A stretch of 5,142 bases of DNA, from NCBI GenBank assembly GCA_035295985.1, contig DATHBT010000005.1:1-5142 (forward strand), written 5' to 3'. This stretch comes from JAIVGV01 sp035295985 (GTDB lineage: Bacteria > Acidobacteriota > Blastocatellia > Pyrinomonadales > Pyrinomonadaceae). The notes under the pieces were generated by a model. The model was not told the origin of the DNA, did no database searches, and was given only the letters and a program-made list of their open reading frames with translations. The stretch's first letter is position 1; each line of letters starts with the position of its first letter. The position numbers and the translations under genes are program-made. Shown in pieces: positions 1-5,142 of this stretch.

Positions 1-438
1 CTCGCCGCGCAGGCGTGCGGCGTCGCGCCCGCGCGGCGTGACTTCGAGGACGAGGCGGGCGGCGGGCGGGGCGTCGGGGCGCTCGGCCACGTCGATGTGA
101 ACGTCGCGGCGCGTGAAGCAGTTGGCCGACTCGACGCGCGCCTCGCTTACGGCGACAACGTAAGCCTCGATCCGCGCCGCGCGCGAGCCAGACCAGCGCG
201 CGCGGTCGTCGCCGGGCGCGAGCAGCGCCGCGAGCGTGGCGCGCGGATCGAAGTCCTCTGCGCGCGGCGCGGCGTCGCGGTTCTTGAGCCGGCTGAGCGC
301 GGCCTTGCCCGCGGTGAAGCTGACGCCGGCCGCGGGGCAGCGCGTGCGCGCCGCTGCGTAGAGGAGGGCGACGGCCGAGAGCGCCGCGAGTGCGGCGACT
401 AACACGACCCGCCTTCGCGTGCGGCGCGCTCTCGTCAT
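1..438 (-). CDS. Membrane-anchored conserved-type protein, N-terminal part (runs off left edge)
   Basis: A minus-strand frame is open from the ATG at 438 to base 1, giving 146 residues with no stop, so the C-terminus lies outside the window. Residues 1-10 are very basic (seven Arg). Residues 11-29 form one Ala/Val/Leu hydrophobic segment, so the protein is probably a single-pass membrane protein or an exported protein with an uncleaved anchor. The following domain has recognisable blocks: SRLKNRDAAP (49-58), FDPRATLAALLAPGDDRARW (63-82), RIEAYVV (89-95), ESANC (103-107), RRDVHIDV (110-117) and LEVTPR (130-135). I recall similar blocks in uncharacterised bacterial proteins, where a Cys and an Asp-x-His lie close together; whether they bind metal is unknown. 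The start is supported by GAGAG about ten bases upstream. The gene follows the HAD phosphatase stop by 52 bp on the same strand, so co-transcription is likely. Function unknown. Confidence 0.82.
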   Translation of the reverse strand, partial: MTRARRTRRRVVLVAALAALSAVALLYAAARTRCPAAGVSFTAGKAALSRLKNRDAAPRAEDFDPRATLAALLAPGDDRARWSGSRAARIEAYVVAVSEARVESANCFTRRDVHIDVAERPDAPPAARLVLEVTPRGRDAARLRGE

Positions 439-490
439 CGCCGCCAGTCTCTCACTTGAACGCGGGCGGCGTGAAGCGCGCGTGCTCGAT

Positions 491-1234
491 TCAGAGCGAG
501 TCGAGGGCGCGCAGAAAGGCGGCGGTGTCGGTGAGATCGTCGAGGAGCACGTCCGGGTCGAAGGTGGCGAGTTCCGAGGCCGGGTGAAAGCGGCCGGTCG
601 CGACGGCGACGGCGCGCGCTCCGAAGTGGCGCGCGCAACTGATGTCGTTCGGCGTGTCGCCGACGACGACGAACTGCGCCGGGGTCAGGTCGAGTTTCAG
701 ACGTTCGTTGATGCGCGCGGCGGCGAGCGCGGGCAGGTCGCGCCGGTCGTGCGAGTCCTCGCCGAACGCGCCGGGCAGAGGGAAGAACTCGTCGAGGCCC
801 GTGGCCCTCAGCTTCCAGCGCGCCGCCGGCTCAAGGTTGCCCGTGAGCAGCGCGTTCACGTAGCGCGGGTGTCGGTCGGTCGCTTCGAGGGCCTCGCGCG
901 CGCCGGGCAGCGCGTAGTAGAGCAGGTGCTCGTTCGTGAGCCGTTCGAGTTCGAGTAGATAGTGCTCGCACAGCTCGCGGCTGCGTGCGCGCACGTCGGC
1001 GGTCGTGACTCCCTCATCGCGCAGCGCCTCGCAGACGATCTGCAAGTCGGTCATGCCCGACACCCGCAGCTCGCCGAGCCGCCCCGAAGTGCCGAACAAA
1101 CGCGCGACGGCCGGCGCGGTGTAGTCCTTGAAGACCCCGCGCCGCCGGGTCGTTACCAGCGTCCCGTCGATGTCCCACAGCACGACGCGCAACCCTTCGC
1201 GCGCCGCCTCGCCGATTGCCTTTTCGTTCGCCAT
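491..1234 (-). CDS. HAD-superfamily hydrolase (phosphoglycolate phosphatase-like)
   Basis: A 247-residue soluble cytoplasmic protein with the complete set of HAD motifs. Motif I is DIDGTLV at 21-27, with nucleophile Asp21 and acid/base Asp23. Motif II is LLTGN at 129-133 (Thr131). The motif III Lys is probably Lys141 in WKLRATGL. Motif IV is VVVGDTPNDI at 189-198 (Asp193, Asp197, Mg2+ binding). The helical cap lies between motif I and about residue 110. Length and motif order fit the phosphoglycolate phosphatase/beta-phosphoglucomutase-like branch, which removes phosphate from small phosphorylated metabolites. The actual substrate cannot be read from sequence. I chose the ATG at 1234 over the TTG directly before it; GGAA lies just upstream. 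The gene is divergent from the secreted protein at 1405 and leads into the membrane-anchored gene at 438. An intact, typical family member; generic annotation is safe, a specific name such as gph is not. Confidence 0.93.
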   Translation of the reverse strand: MANEKAIGEAAREGLRVVLWDIDGTLVTTRRRGVFKDYTAPAVARLFGTSGRLGELRVSGMTDLQIVCEALRDEGVTTADVRARSRELCEHYLLELERLTNEHLLYYALPGAREALEATDRHPRYVNALLTGNLEPAARWKLRATGLDEFFPLPGAFGEDSHDRRDLPALAAARINERLKLDLTPAQFVVVGDTPNDISCARHFGARAVAVATGRFHPASELATFDPDVLLDDLTDTAAFLRALDSL

Positions 1235-1247
1235 CAATTTCCAATCA

Positions 1248-1277
1248 ACTCTAAATTCGGCCGGGGGGCGCGGTCAA
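1248..1277 (-). promoter_or_regulatory. Possible promoter for the HAD hydrolase gene
   Basis: On the minus strand TTGACC (1272-1277) is followed after 18 bases by TAGAGT (1248-1253). These match the sigma-70 consensus at five and four of six positions. Transcription would begin near 1241, leaving a leader of only a few bases before the ATG at 1234. The weak -10 and the very short leader make this tentative. Confidence 0.22.
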
Positions 1278-1305
1278 ACTTTCCGCGGGCGGCGGGCGCG
1301 GGGCG

Positions 1306-1314
1306 TGCTAATAT
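1306..1314 (+). promoter_or_regulatory. Possible extended -10 promoter for the secreted protein gene
   Basis: TGCTAATAT has the TGn extension followed by a four-of-six -10 match, in an A/T island inside otherwise very GC-rich DNA. No good -35 is present at the usual distance, which an extended -10 can tolerate. It would give a leader of roughly 85 bases to the ATG at 1405. Position in the divergent spacer supports it; the sequence match alone is weak. Confidence 0.28.
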
Positions 1315-1404
1315 GTGCCCGCTGTTGAAGCGCCCTCGCAGTAGTCGCCGCCGCCCCTGACGGGGCATCTTCCGAAATCTTTTCCCGCCCAGAGGTCTCG
1401 CGCC

Positions 1405-2433
1405 ATGAGAGGAATGGAAAGTCAGTCGCGCCTCCGCGCCGCACTAGCCGCGTGCTCGCTCGCGGTAGTCGCCCTTTGCGCGTCAACTGTGATGGCGCGG
1501 CAGTCGCCCGCGCTCGCGGGTTCTTGGGAGGGGAGTTACTCGGGGCAGCAGCTCGCGCTCGTGCTGAAGGCGGACGGGACGGGGACGCTCAACGGGCAGC
1601 CGTTCAACTACGCCGTGCGCGGGCGCAACCTCGTGGCCGAGGCCGGCGGCGAAGTTTACGTCTATTCGTTCAGCCTCGAAGGCGAGCGGCTGACGATCTC
1701 CGGCGGGGTCTTCGCAGGCGCGTCCGTTACGTTCACGCGGAAGGGCGCGGCGGGTGGGGGCGACGGGCCGGGCGGCGGCGGCGGCGGCTCAGTTCCGTCC
1801 GGCTCGGGCGGGGGCCGCGTAGGTGGCGCGAGAGGCGGCGGGCTGGTCGGGCGCTGGCGCAGCAGCGAGGCGACCGTGCAGATCAGGGACGACGGCACGC
1901 TCGTCCTCAACGGCGACGTGCTGCGCTACCGCGTGCGCGGCAACACGATGACGATCTCAGGCGACGAGGGATCGGCCGACATCCCTTTCCGCCTCGCGGG
2001 CGACACGCTGACGGTAGAGTTTCAGGGGCGCGAGATCGTTTACAAGCGCGTGGCCGGGGGCGAGGAAGAGTCGGCCGCGGGCGGCGTGGGCGGACGGCCG
2101 CAGGAGCTGGTCGGCGAGTGGTGCTACCTGTCGAACGTCAACACGGGGAGCGGCGGGCGCATGTCGAGCATCTGCTTCGTGCTTCGGGCGGACGGCCGCT
2201 ACACCTACCGCGGCGAGACGAGTTCGAGCGGCCCCGTGGCTTCGTCGGCCTCGCAGGAGTACGACGAGGGCACTTGGACTGCGACGACGACGACGATCAC
2301 GGCACACTCGCGCACAGGCCGAGTGACCACCTTCAGGCTCGAAAAACGCAACCACCCGAAGAACCGCGACCCGATGCTCGTCCTCGACGGCGACGCCTTC
2401 GTCACGGCCACGCAGCGACCGCCTTGGCCGTAA
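1405..2433 (+). CDS. Secreted protein with three WxG-type beta modules and a Gly-rich linker
   Basis: A 342-residue protein with an N-terminal signal peptide: Arg at 9 and 11, hydrophobic core at about 12-27, likely signal peptidase I cleavage after VMA (29-31). The mature protein begins a module with LAGSWEG at 37-43. Similar openings recur as LVGRWRS (147-153) and LVGEWCY (235-241). Each is followed by a DG turn (57-58, 163-164, 263-264) and short beta-like strands, as in lipocalin-like stress or quality-control modules. Modules 1 and 2 also share an LNG...VRG pattern (62-73 and 168-179). A linker very rich in Gly (114-146) separates them. Module 3 is longer, Ser/Thr-rich, and has two Cys (240, 257) that could form a disulfide. 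Start at 1405 is preferred because AGAGG lies nine bases upstream; the ATG at 1414 has its purine run only one base away. I see no catalytic motif. It is predicted to be periplasmic or extracellular; the function is unknown and the lipocalin-like fold is an inference. Confidence 0.82.
   Translation: MRGMESQSRLRAALAACSLAVVALCASTVMARQSPALAGSWEGSYSGQQLALVLKADGTGTLNGQPFNYAVRGRNLVAEAGGEVYVYSFSLEGERLTISGGVFAGASVTFTRKGAAGGGDGPGGGGGGSVPSGSGGGRVGGARGGGLVGRWRSSEATVQIRDDGTLVLNGDVLRYRVRGNTMTISGDEGSADIPFRLAGDTLTVEFQGREIVYKRVAGGEEESAAGGVGGRPQELVGEWCYLSNVNTGSGGRMSSICFVLRADGRYTYRGETSSSGPVASSASQEYDEGTWTATTTTITAHSRTGRVTTFRLEKRNHPKNRDPMLVLDGDAFVTATQRPPWP
1752..1772 (+). other. G-quadruplex-type motif in the Gly-rich linker coding region
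   Basis: Four G runs of three or more (1752-1754, 1756-1760, 1765-1767, 1770-1772) are separated by loops of one, four and two bases. This meets the usual intramolecular G-quadruplex pattern on the coding strand. It may be only a by-product of Gly codons (GGG, GGC) in a GC-rich genome. It is followed by a run of GGC repeats. Confidence 0.4.
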
Positions 2434-2444
2434 GTCGGCGCTTC

Positions 2445-2951
2445 TCACTCGACGACGGCCAGCACCTCGCCCGCGTTAACCGTCGCGCCCTCGCGCGCGT
2501 GCAGCTCGACGACCGCGCCCGCCTTCGGCGACTTCAACTCGTTCTGCATCTTCATCGCCTCGACGACGACGAGCGGGTCGCCCGCCTCGACCGCCGCGCC
2601 CACCTCGACCAGCACGCGCACGACCTTCCCCGGCATCGACGAGGAGACGGCCGCGCGCCCCGCCGCCTGCGCGCCGCCCGCGGCAGCGCCGCGCAACCGC
2701 CGCGGATCGACGAGCACAACGTCGAACCTCCTCCCGCCCACGTCAACTCGCCACTGCTCGCCGCGCGCGCCCGCCGATTCCGCGCGGCACTCGTACACGC
2801 GCCCGCCGTGCGCGAGCAGCGTCACGCCCGGCTCGGTCTCACGCGCTTCGAGTTCGTAGGCGCGGCCGTCAACCTCTGCGAAGACGCGCGCGCCCTCGCG
2901 CCTGAGTTCGAGCGCGTGCGGCTCGCCGCCGATTTCGGCTGTCAGTTTCAT
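2445..2951 (-). CDS. Biotin carboxyl carrier protein of an acyl-CoA carboxylase (free-standing)
   Basis: A 168-residue carrier protein. The C-terminal biotinyl domain runs from SSSMPGKVV (103-111) to the end, with the biotinylation site EAMKMQNE at 131-138, so Lys134 would be the biotinylated residue. Residues 1-83 (MKLTAEIGG... to DVVLVDP) resemble the beta-rich region that lies between the biotin carboxylase and biotinyl domains of propionyl-CoA/methylcrotonyl-CoA carboxylase alpha subunits. A variable Ala/Gly-rich hinge (about 87-102) joins the two. I chose the ATG at 2951 because homologous carriers typically begin MKLxAEI; the open frame continues upstream to 3095 but that part is Arg/Pro-rich without family resemblance. 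GAAGAG directly abuts the ATG, so the ribosome site is poor. The gene follows the biotin carboxylase by 92 bp on the same strand and would accept CO2 from it. It is the PccA-type carrier, not a classical fatty-acid AccB, so I leave the symbol empty. Confidence 0.93.
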   Translation of the reverse strand: MKLTAEIGGEPHALELRREGARVFAEVDGRAYELEARETEPGVTLLAHGGRVYECRAESAGARGEQWRVDVGGRRFDVVLVDPRRLRGAAAGGAQAAGRAAVSSSMPGKVVRVLVEVGAAVEAGDPLVVVEAMKMQNELKSPKAGAVVELHAREGATVNAGEVLAVVE

Positions 2952-3043
2952 CTCTTCAAACGGGATAGATCGCGAACTATTGTGCAAACGGAACAGGCCG
3001 CGCGGATGACGTTGCTCGGGACGGGTCGCGCGGGCGGCGTCGC

Positions 3044-4588
3044 TTAGAACAGATCGCGCGAGCGGTGTTGCGCGGCGCGGCCCGTCAGCTTCCACGGACT
3101 CTGCCCGGCGACGCCGTTCGCGCTGCCGTCCGCGTTGCTCTGCTTCCGCTCGCCCCGCGCGAGCGCGGCGGCAATGACGGCGAGGTCGCGCGCGGTCGTC
3201 TCCTGTTCCCCGTCTCCGCCTGACGGCCCGCGCGCCGCCCCGCGCCGGGCGAAGAAGCGCGGGATGAAGCCCGTGTCGAGCCGGCCCTCGATGAACTCCT
3301 CGTCGCGCACGATCTCGCGGAAGAAGGGGAGCGTCGTGCTGATGCCGCCGACCGCGTACTCGTCGAGCGCGCGGCGCAGGCGGTCGATGGCCTCCGCGCG
3401 AGTGCGGCCCCAGACGGCGAGCTTCGAGATCATCGGATCGTAGTAGATCGAAACTTCCGCGCCGGCATAGACGCCGCCGTCGTCGCGCACGCCCGGCCCC
3501 TGCGGCACGCGCAGGAAGGTGATGCGGCCGGGCGACGGCAGGAAGTTATTCTCCGGGTCTTCGGCATAAACGCGGCACTCAATCGCGTGGCCGTTGAACT
3601 GAATATCCTCCTGCCTGAACGACAACGGCGCGCCCGCCGCCACCGCGATCTGCTCGCGCACGAGATCGATGCCTGTGACCAACTCCGTCACCGGGTGCTC
3701 GACTTGCAGGCGCGTGTTCATCTCAAGGAAGTAGAAGTCGCGCGTCACGTCGGAGACTAAAAATTCGACCGTGCCCGCGCCGACGTAATCAGCCGCGCGG
3801 GCGATCTTCACGGCGGCCTCGCCCATCCGCGCGCGCAGGCCCGCGTCGTTGATCGGAGACGGACATTCCTCGATCACTTTCTGGTGGCGGCGCTGGATCG
3901 AGCACTCGCGCTCGCCCAGGTGGACGACGTTCCCGTGCCTGTCCGCGAAGACCTGTATCTCGACGTGGCGCGGGCGCTCGACCGCCTTTTCGAGATAGAC
4001 GGACGAGTCGCCGAAGGCGGCCTCGGCCTCGGAGCGCGCCGTGTCGAAGGCCGACTGTAGCTCCGCCTCGCTCGCGACGAGGCGCATCCCCTTGCCGCCG
4101 CCGCCGGCCGCGGCCTTGAGCATGACGGGGTAGCCGATCCCGGCAGAGGTCTCGCGCGCGTCGTCGAAAGATTGAAGCGGCTCGGTCGTACCCGGAACGA
4201 CGGGCGCGCCGGCATCAATCGCGGCCTTTCGGGCGTTCGTCTTCGATCCCATCAGCTCCATCGCCGCCGCGGGCGGGCCGATGAAGACCAGCCCCGCACG
4301 CTCGCACGCGCGCGCGAACTCCGCGTTCTCCGACAAAAAACCGTAGCCCGGGTGGACGGCCTCCGCGCCGCACTTCCGTGCGACCTCGATGATCCGATCA
4401 ATCCGCAGGTAGCTTTCCGAGGACGGCGCGGGGCCGAGCAGGTAGGCTTCGTCGGCGAGGCGGACGTGCAGGGCCGCCGCGTCGGCCTCCGAATAGACGG
4501 CGACGGGCGAGGCTCGCAGCTCGCGGCACGCGCGCATCACGCGCACGGCGATCTCGCCGCGGTTGGCGATCAGGATTTTGCGAAACAT
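3044..4588 (-). CDS. accC: Biotin carboxylase subunit of acyl-CoA/acetyl-CoA carboxylase
   Basis: A 514-residue cytoplasmic enzyme that uses ATP and bicarbonate to carboxylate biotin on the carrier protein encoded next to it. All core elements are present: N-terminal MFRKILIANRGEIAVRV (1-17), HPGYGFLSEN (79-88), Lys116, the ATP-grasp glycine loop GGGGKGM (162-168), HVEIQV (208-213), QRRHQK (232-237), FLEMNTRLQVEHPVTE (287-302) with Glu289, Asn291, Arg293 and Glu297, and ECRVYAEDP (337-345) with Arg339. The biotin carboxylase C-terminal domain ends near 447. A tail of about 65 residues follows, with a polar stretch and then SPWKLTGR (497-504), as in carboxylases split from a fused PccA-like subunit. 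I chose the start at 4588 by family homology; the frame is open to 4642, but the extra 18 codons overlap a plausible promoter. No clear Shine-Dalgarno precedes the ATG. No carboxyltransferase gene is visible, so the acyl-CoA substrate cannot be decided. Confidence 0.96.
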   Translation of the reverse strand: MFRKILIANRGEIAVRVMRACRELRASPVAVYSEADAAALHVRLADEAYLLGPAPSSESYLRIDRIIEVARKCGAEAVHPGYGFLSENAEFARACERAGLVFIGPPAAAMELMGSKTNARKAAIDAGAPVVPGTTEPLQSFDDARETSAGIGYPVMLKAAAGGGGKGMRLVASEAELQSAFDTARSEAEAAFGDSSVYLEKAVERPRHVEIQVFADRHGNVVHLGERECSIQRRHQKVIEECPSPINDAGLRARMGEAAVKIARAADYVGAGTVEFLVSDVTRDFYFLEMNTRLQVEHPVTELVTGIDLVREQIAVAAGAPLSFRQEDIQFNGHAIECRVYAEDPENNFLPSPGRITFLRVPQGPGVRDDGGVYAGAEVSIYYDPMISKLAVWGRTRAEAIDRLRRALDEYAVGGISTTLPFFREIVRDEEFIEGRLDTGFIPRFFARRGAARGPSGGDGEQETTARDLAVIAAALARGERKQSNADGSANGVAGQSPWKLTGRAAQHRSRDLF

Positions 4589-4609
4589 TTTGTAAGCGAC
4601 GGCCGGGCC

Positions 4610-4639
4610 ATCATACGAGATGACGCGCCGCCACTTCAA
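4610..4639 (-). promoter_or_regulatory. Candidate sigma-70-type promoter for the biotin carboxylase operon
   Basis: On the minus strand TTGAAG (4634-4639) and TATGAT (4610-4615) are separated by 18 bases. The -10 matches consensus at five of six positions and the -35 keeps TTGA. Transcription would start near 4603, about 15 bases before the ATG at 4588. This leaves a short leader without a Shine-Dalgarno sequence and places the alternative upstream start (4642) outside the transcript. Confidence 0.5.
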
Positions 4640-4729
4640 CACGGACGCGCCGCGCGGCTGGAATTCAGCGTCGAGAGTTGAGTGGGCCGACGCCCGACCA
4701 ATTCGTAACTTAATGCGGTGAGCGGTTCG

Positions 4730-5020
4730 TCAGACGACGACGGAGTTGGCGGGCTGGCGGGGGTCGAAGCGGACGGTGCAGTGTGCGCCGGCGAAGTAGT
4801 CCTGGCGGCGCGAGAGCTGCTCGGCGTCGAGGATTTGCGAGGACTCGTAGGCGACTCCGTTGAAGTCGTAGGTGTAGAAGACGTGCGTGACGTTGCCGGC
4901 CTCGTCCGTACCCACGTCGAGGATCGAGCCGTCGGCGATGCGGCCCGCCTGTAGCAGGCGCGCCCGGCGCGCGGCCTCCGGGTCGCCCTTGTCGCGGCGG
5001 AAGAGTTTGAACAGTCCCAT
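4730..5020 (-). CDS. Small DUF3592-like protein
   Basis: A 96-residue protein without a signal peptide or membrane segment. The N-terminus MGLFKLFRRDKGD is basic and somewhat amphipathic, and could associate with the membrane surface. The rest looks like a small beta domain: GRIADGSILDVG (26-37), VFYTYDFNGVAYESSQ (47-62), then YFAGAHCTVRFDP (75-87) and a terminal PANSVVV (90-96). The combination 'Y-Y-x-x-x-G-x-x-Y' followed by 'V-R-x-D-P-x-x-P-x-x-S' near the end is characteristic of DUF3592-type proteins, whose role is unknown. Family members usually also have transmembrane helices; this one lacks them. There is no clear Shine-Dalgarno sequence before the ATG at 5020; instead a long hairpin ends 11 bases upstream. 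The stop lies 141 bp before the biotin carboxylase start on the same strand, with a separate promoter between, so the two are probably independent units. Confidence 0.8.
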   Translation of the reverse strand: MGLFKLFRRDKGDPEAARRARLLQAGRIADGSILDVGTDEAGNVTHVFYTYDFNGVAYESSQILDAEQLSRRQDYFAGAHCTVRFDPRQPANSVVV

Positions 5021-5031
5021 GAAGGTCGAGA

Positions 5032-5075
5032 GCGGCCGGCACGACGCGTCCCGAAGTCCGCGTCGTGCCGGCCGC
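5032..5075 (-). repeat. Perfect 17-bp inverted repeat, minus-strand RNA hairpin with UUCG cap
   Basis: The arms 5032-5048 (GCGGCCGGCACGACGCG) and 5059-5075 are exact reverse complements with a 10-base loop. Read on the minus strand the loop is GACTTCGGGA. It can fold further as a C(UUCG)G tetraloop stacked on tandem G-A mismatches, making one continuous helix. On the plus strand the tetraloop would be CGAA, which is not a standard stable loop, so the minus strand is the likely functional RNA. It may be a terminator for a gene ending near 5103, or a 5' leader element of the 96-residue gene whose ATG lies 11 bases beyond. There is no strong U tract, only TCTCGACCTTC. Confidence 0.8.
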
Positions 5076-5102
5076 GTGGTAAAGACGGGGCTTGGAGAAA
5101 GG

Positions 5103-5142
5103 TCAGGGCGCTTTCGTCGCCGCGGCCGGGCGCGCGTCGCGG
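5103..5142 (-). CDS. Possible C-terminal tail of a minus-strand gene (runs off right edge)
   Basis: One minus-strand frame is open from the right edge to TGA at 5103-5105 and reads RDARPAAATKAP before the stop. An Ala/Pro/Lys tail is a common protein C-terminus in GC-rich bacteria, and the hairpin 27 bases downstream would suit a gene end. Only 12 full codons are visible, so this could be chance; no function can be inferred. Confidence 0.25.
   Translation of the reverse strand, partial: RDARPAAATKAP

Noticed and set aside
419..1360. Plus-strand open frames opposite the HAD gene and its spacer
   Set aside because: They are antisense to clear HAD motifs, have no homologous-looking blocks and have Arg/Val/Glu-biased composition.
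1444..1455. LAAC lipobox at residues 14-17 of the secreted protein
   Set aside because: Most of the hydrophobic core lies after the Cys, not before it, so lipoprotein processing is unlikely; a signal peptidase I site after residue 31 fits better.
2281..2298. ACG triplet run in the third module
   Set aside because: It is a short Thr/Asp-type codon repeat inside coding sequence, common in GC-rich genomes, with no sign of a larger tandem array.
2426..2460. Bidirectional intrinsic terminator between the convergent genes
   Set aside because: The stem is interrupted, the loop is long and neither strand has a U tract, so I mention it only as a finding and not as a terminator.
1452..3047. Long plus-strand open frame of 531 codons
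   Set aside because: It runs out of frame through the secreted protein and antisense to the carrier gene. The translation is Arg/Ala/His-rich low complexity with no motif, as expected for a shadow frame in GC-rich DNA.
2952..3095. 48-codon N-terminal extension of the carrier protein
   Set aside because: It overlaps the end of the biotin carboxylase gene, is Arg/Pro-rich and does not resemble the family, whose members begin MKLxAEI.
4640..4729. Terminator downstream of the 96-residue gene
   Set aside because: Only a 4-bp GGGC/GCCC stem is visible and there is no U tract.
4172..4954. Plus-strand open frames opposite the biotin carboxylase start and the 96-residue gene
   Set aside because: Both lie antisense to genes with recognisable family motifs and show no protein features of their own.

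Overview
The window is a strongly GC-rich bacterial chromosomal segment with dense, short-spaced genes. Codon third positions are almost all G or C, and Ala, Arg and Gly are abundant. The gene content looks like ordinary chromosome: a split biotin-dependent acyl-CoA carboxylase subunit pair, a HAD phosphatase, a secreted repeat protein and two small conserved-type proteins. My best guess at lineage is a soil-type Acidobacteriota (Blastocatellia-like). It rests on protein style (the 'TLAALLAPGDD'/'EVTPR' protein, the free-standing biotinyl domain beginning MKLxAEI) and is an inference. I see no tRNA, rRNA, CRISPR array, insertion sequence or phage gene.

Layout. Positions 1-438 (minus) hold the N-terminal part of a membrane-anchored protein that runs off the left edge. 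Just upstream of it, 491-1234 (minus) encodes a HAD-superfamily phosphatase, probably in the same transcription unit. A 170-bp divergent spacer (1235-1404) separates it from the only plus-strand gene, 1405-2433, a secreted protein with a signal peptide, a Gly-rich linker and three related beta-type modules. That gene ends 11 bp from the end of the convergent biotin operon. The operon, read leftward, is a biotin carboxylase (3044-4588) followed by a separate biotin carboxyl carrier protein (2445-2951), with a candidate promoter at 4610-4639. Further right, 4730-5020 (minus) encodes a 96-residue DUF3592-like protein. Right before its start codon is a perfect 17-bp inverted repeat (5032-5075), whose minus-strand RNA would close on a UUCG tetraloop. 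The last 40 bases may be the C-terminal tail of another minus-strand gene.

How the genes work together. The carboxylase and carrier proteins would act as one machine: ATP-dependent carboxylation of the biotin carried on Lys134 of the small protein. The carboxyltransferase needed to pass the CO2 to an acyl-CoA is not in the window. The other genes show no evident functional link to it. Nothing here clearly amounts to a new biological system. The items most worth a second look are the UUCG-capped hairpin, the three-module secreted protein, and the unnamed membrane-anchored protein at the left edge.
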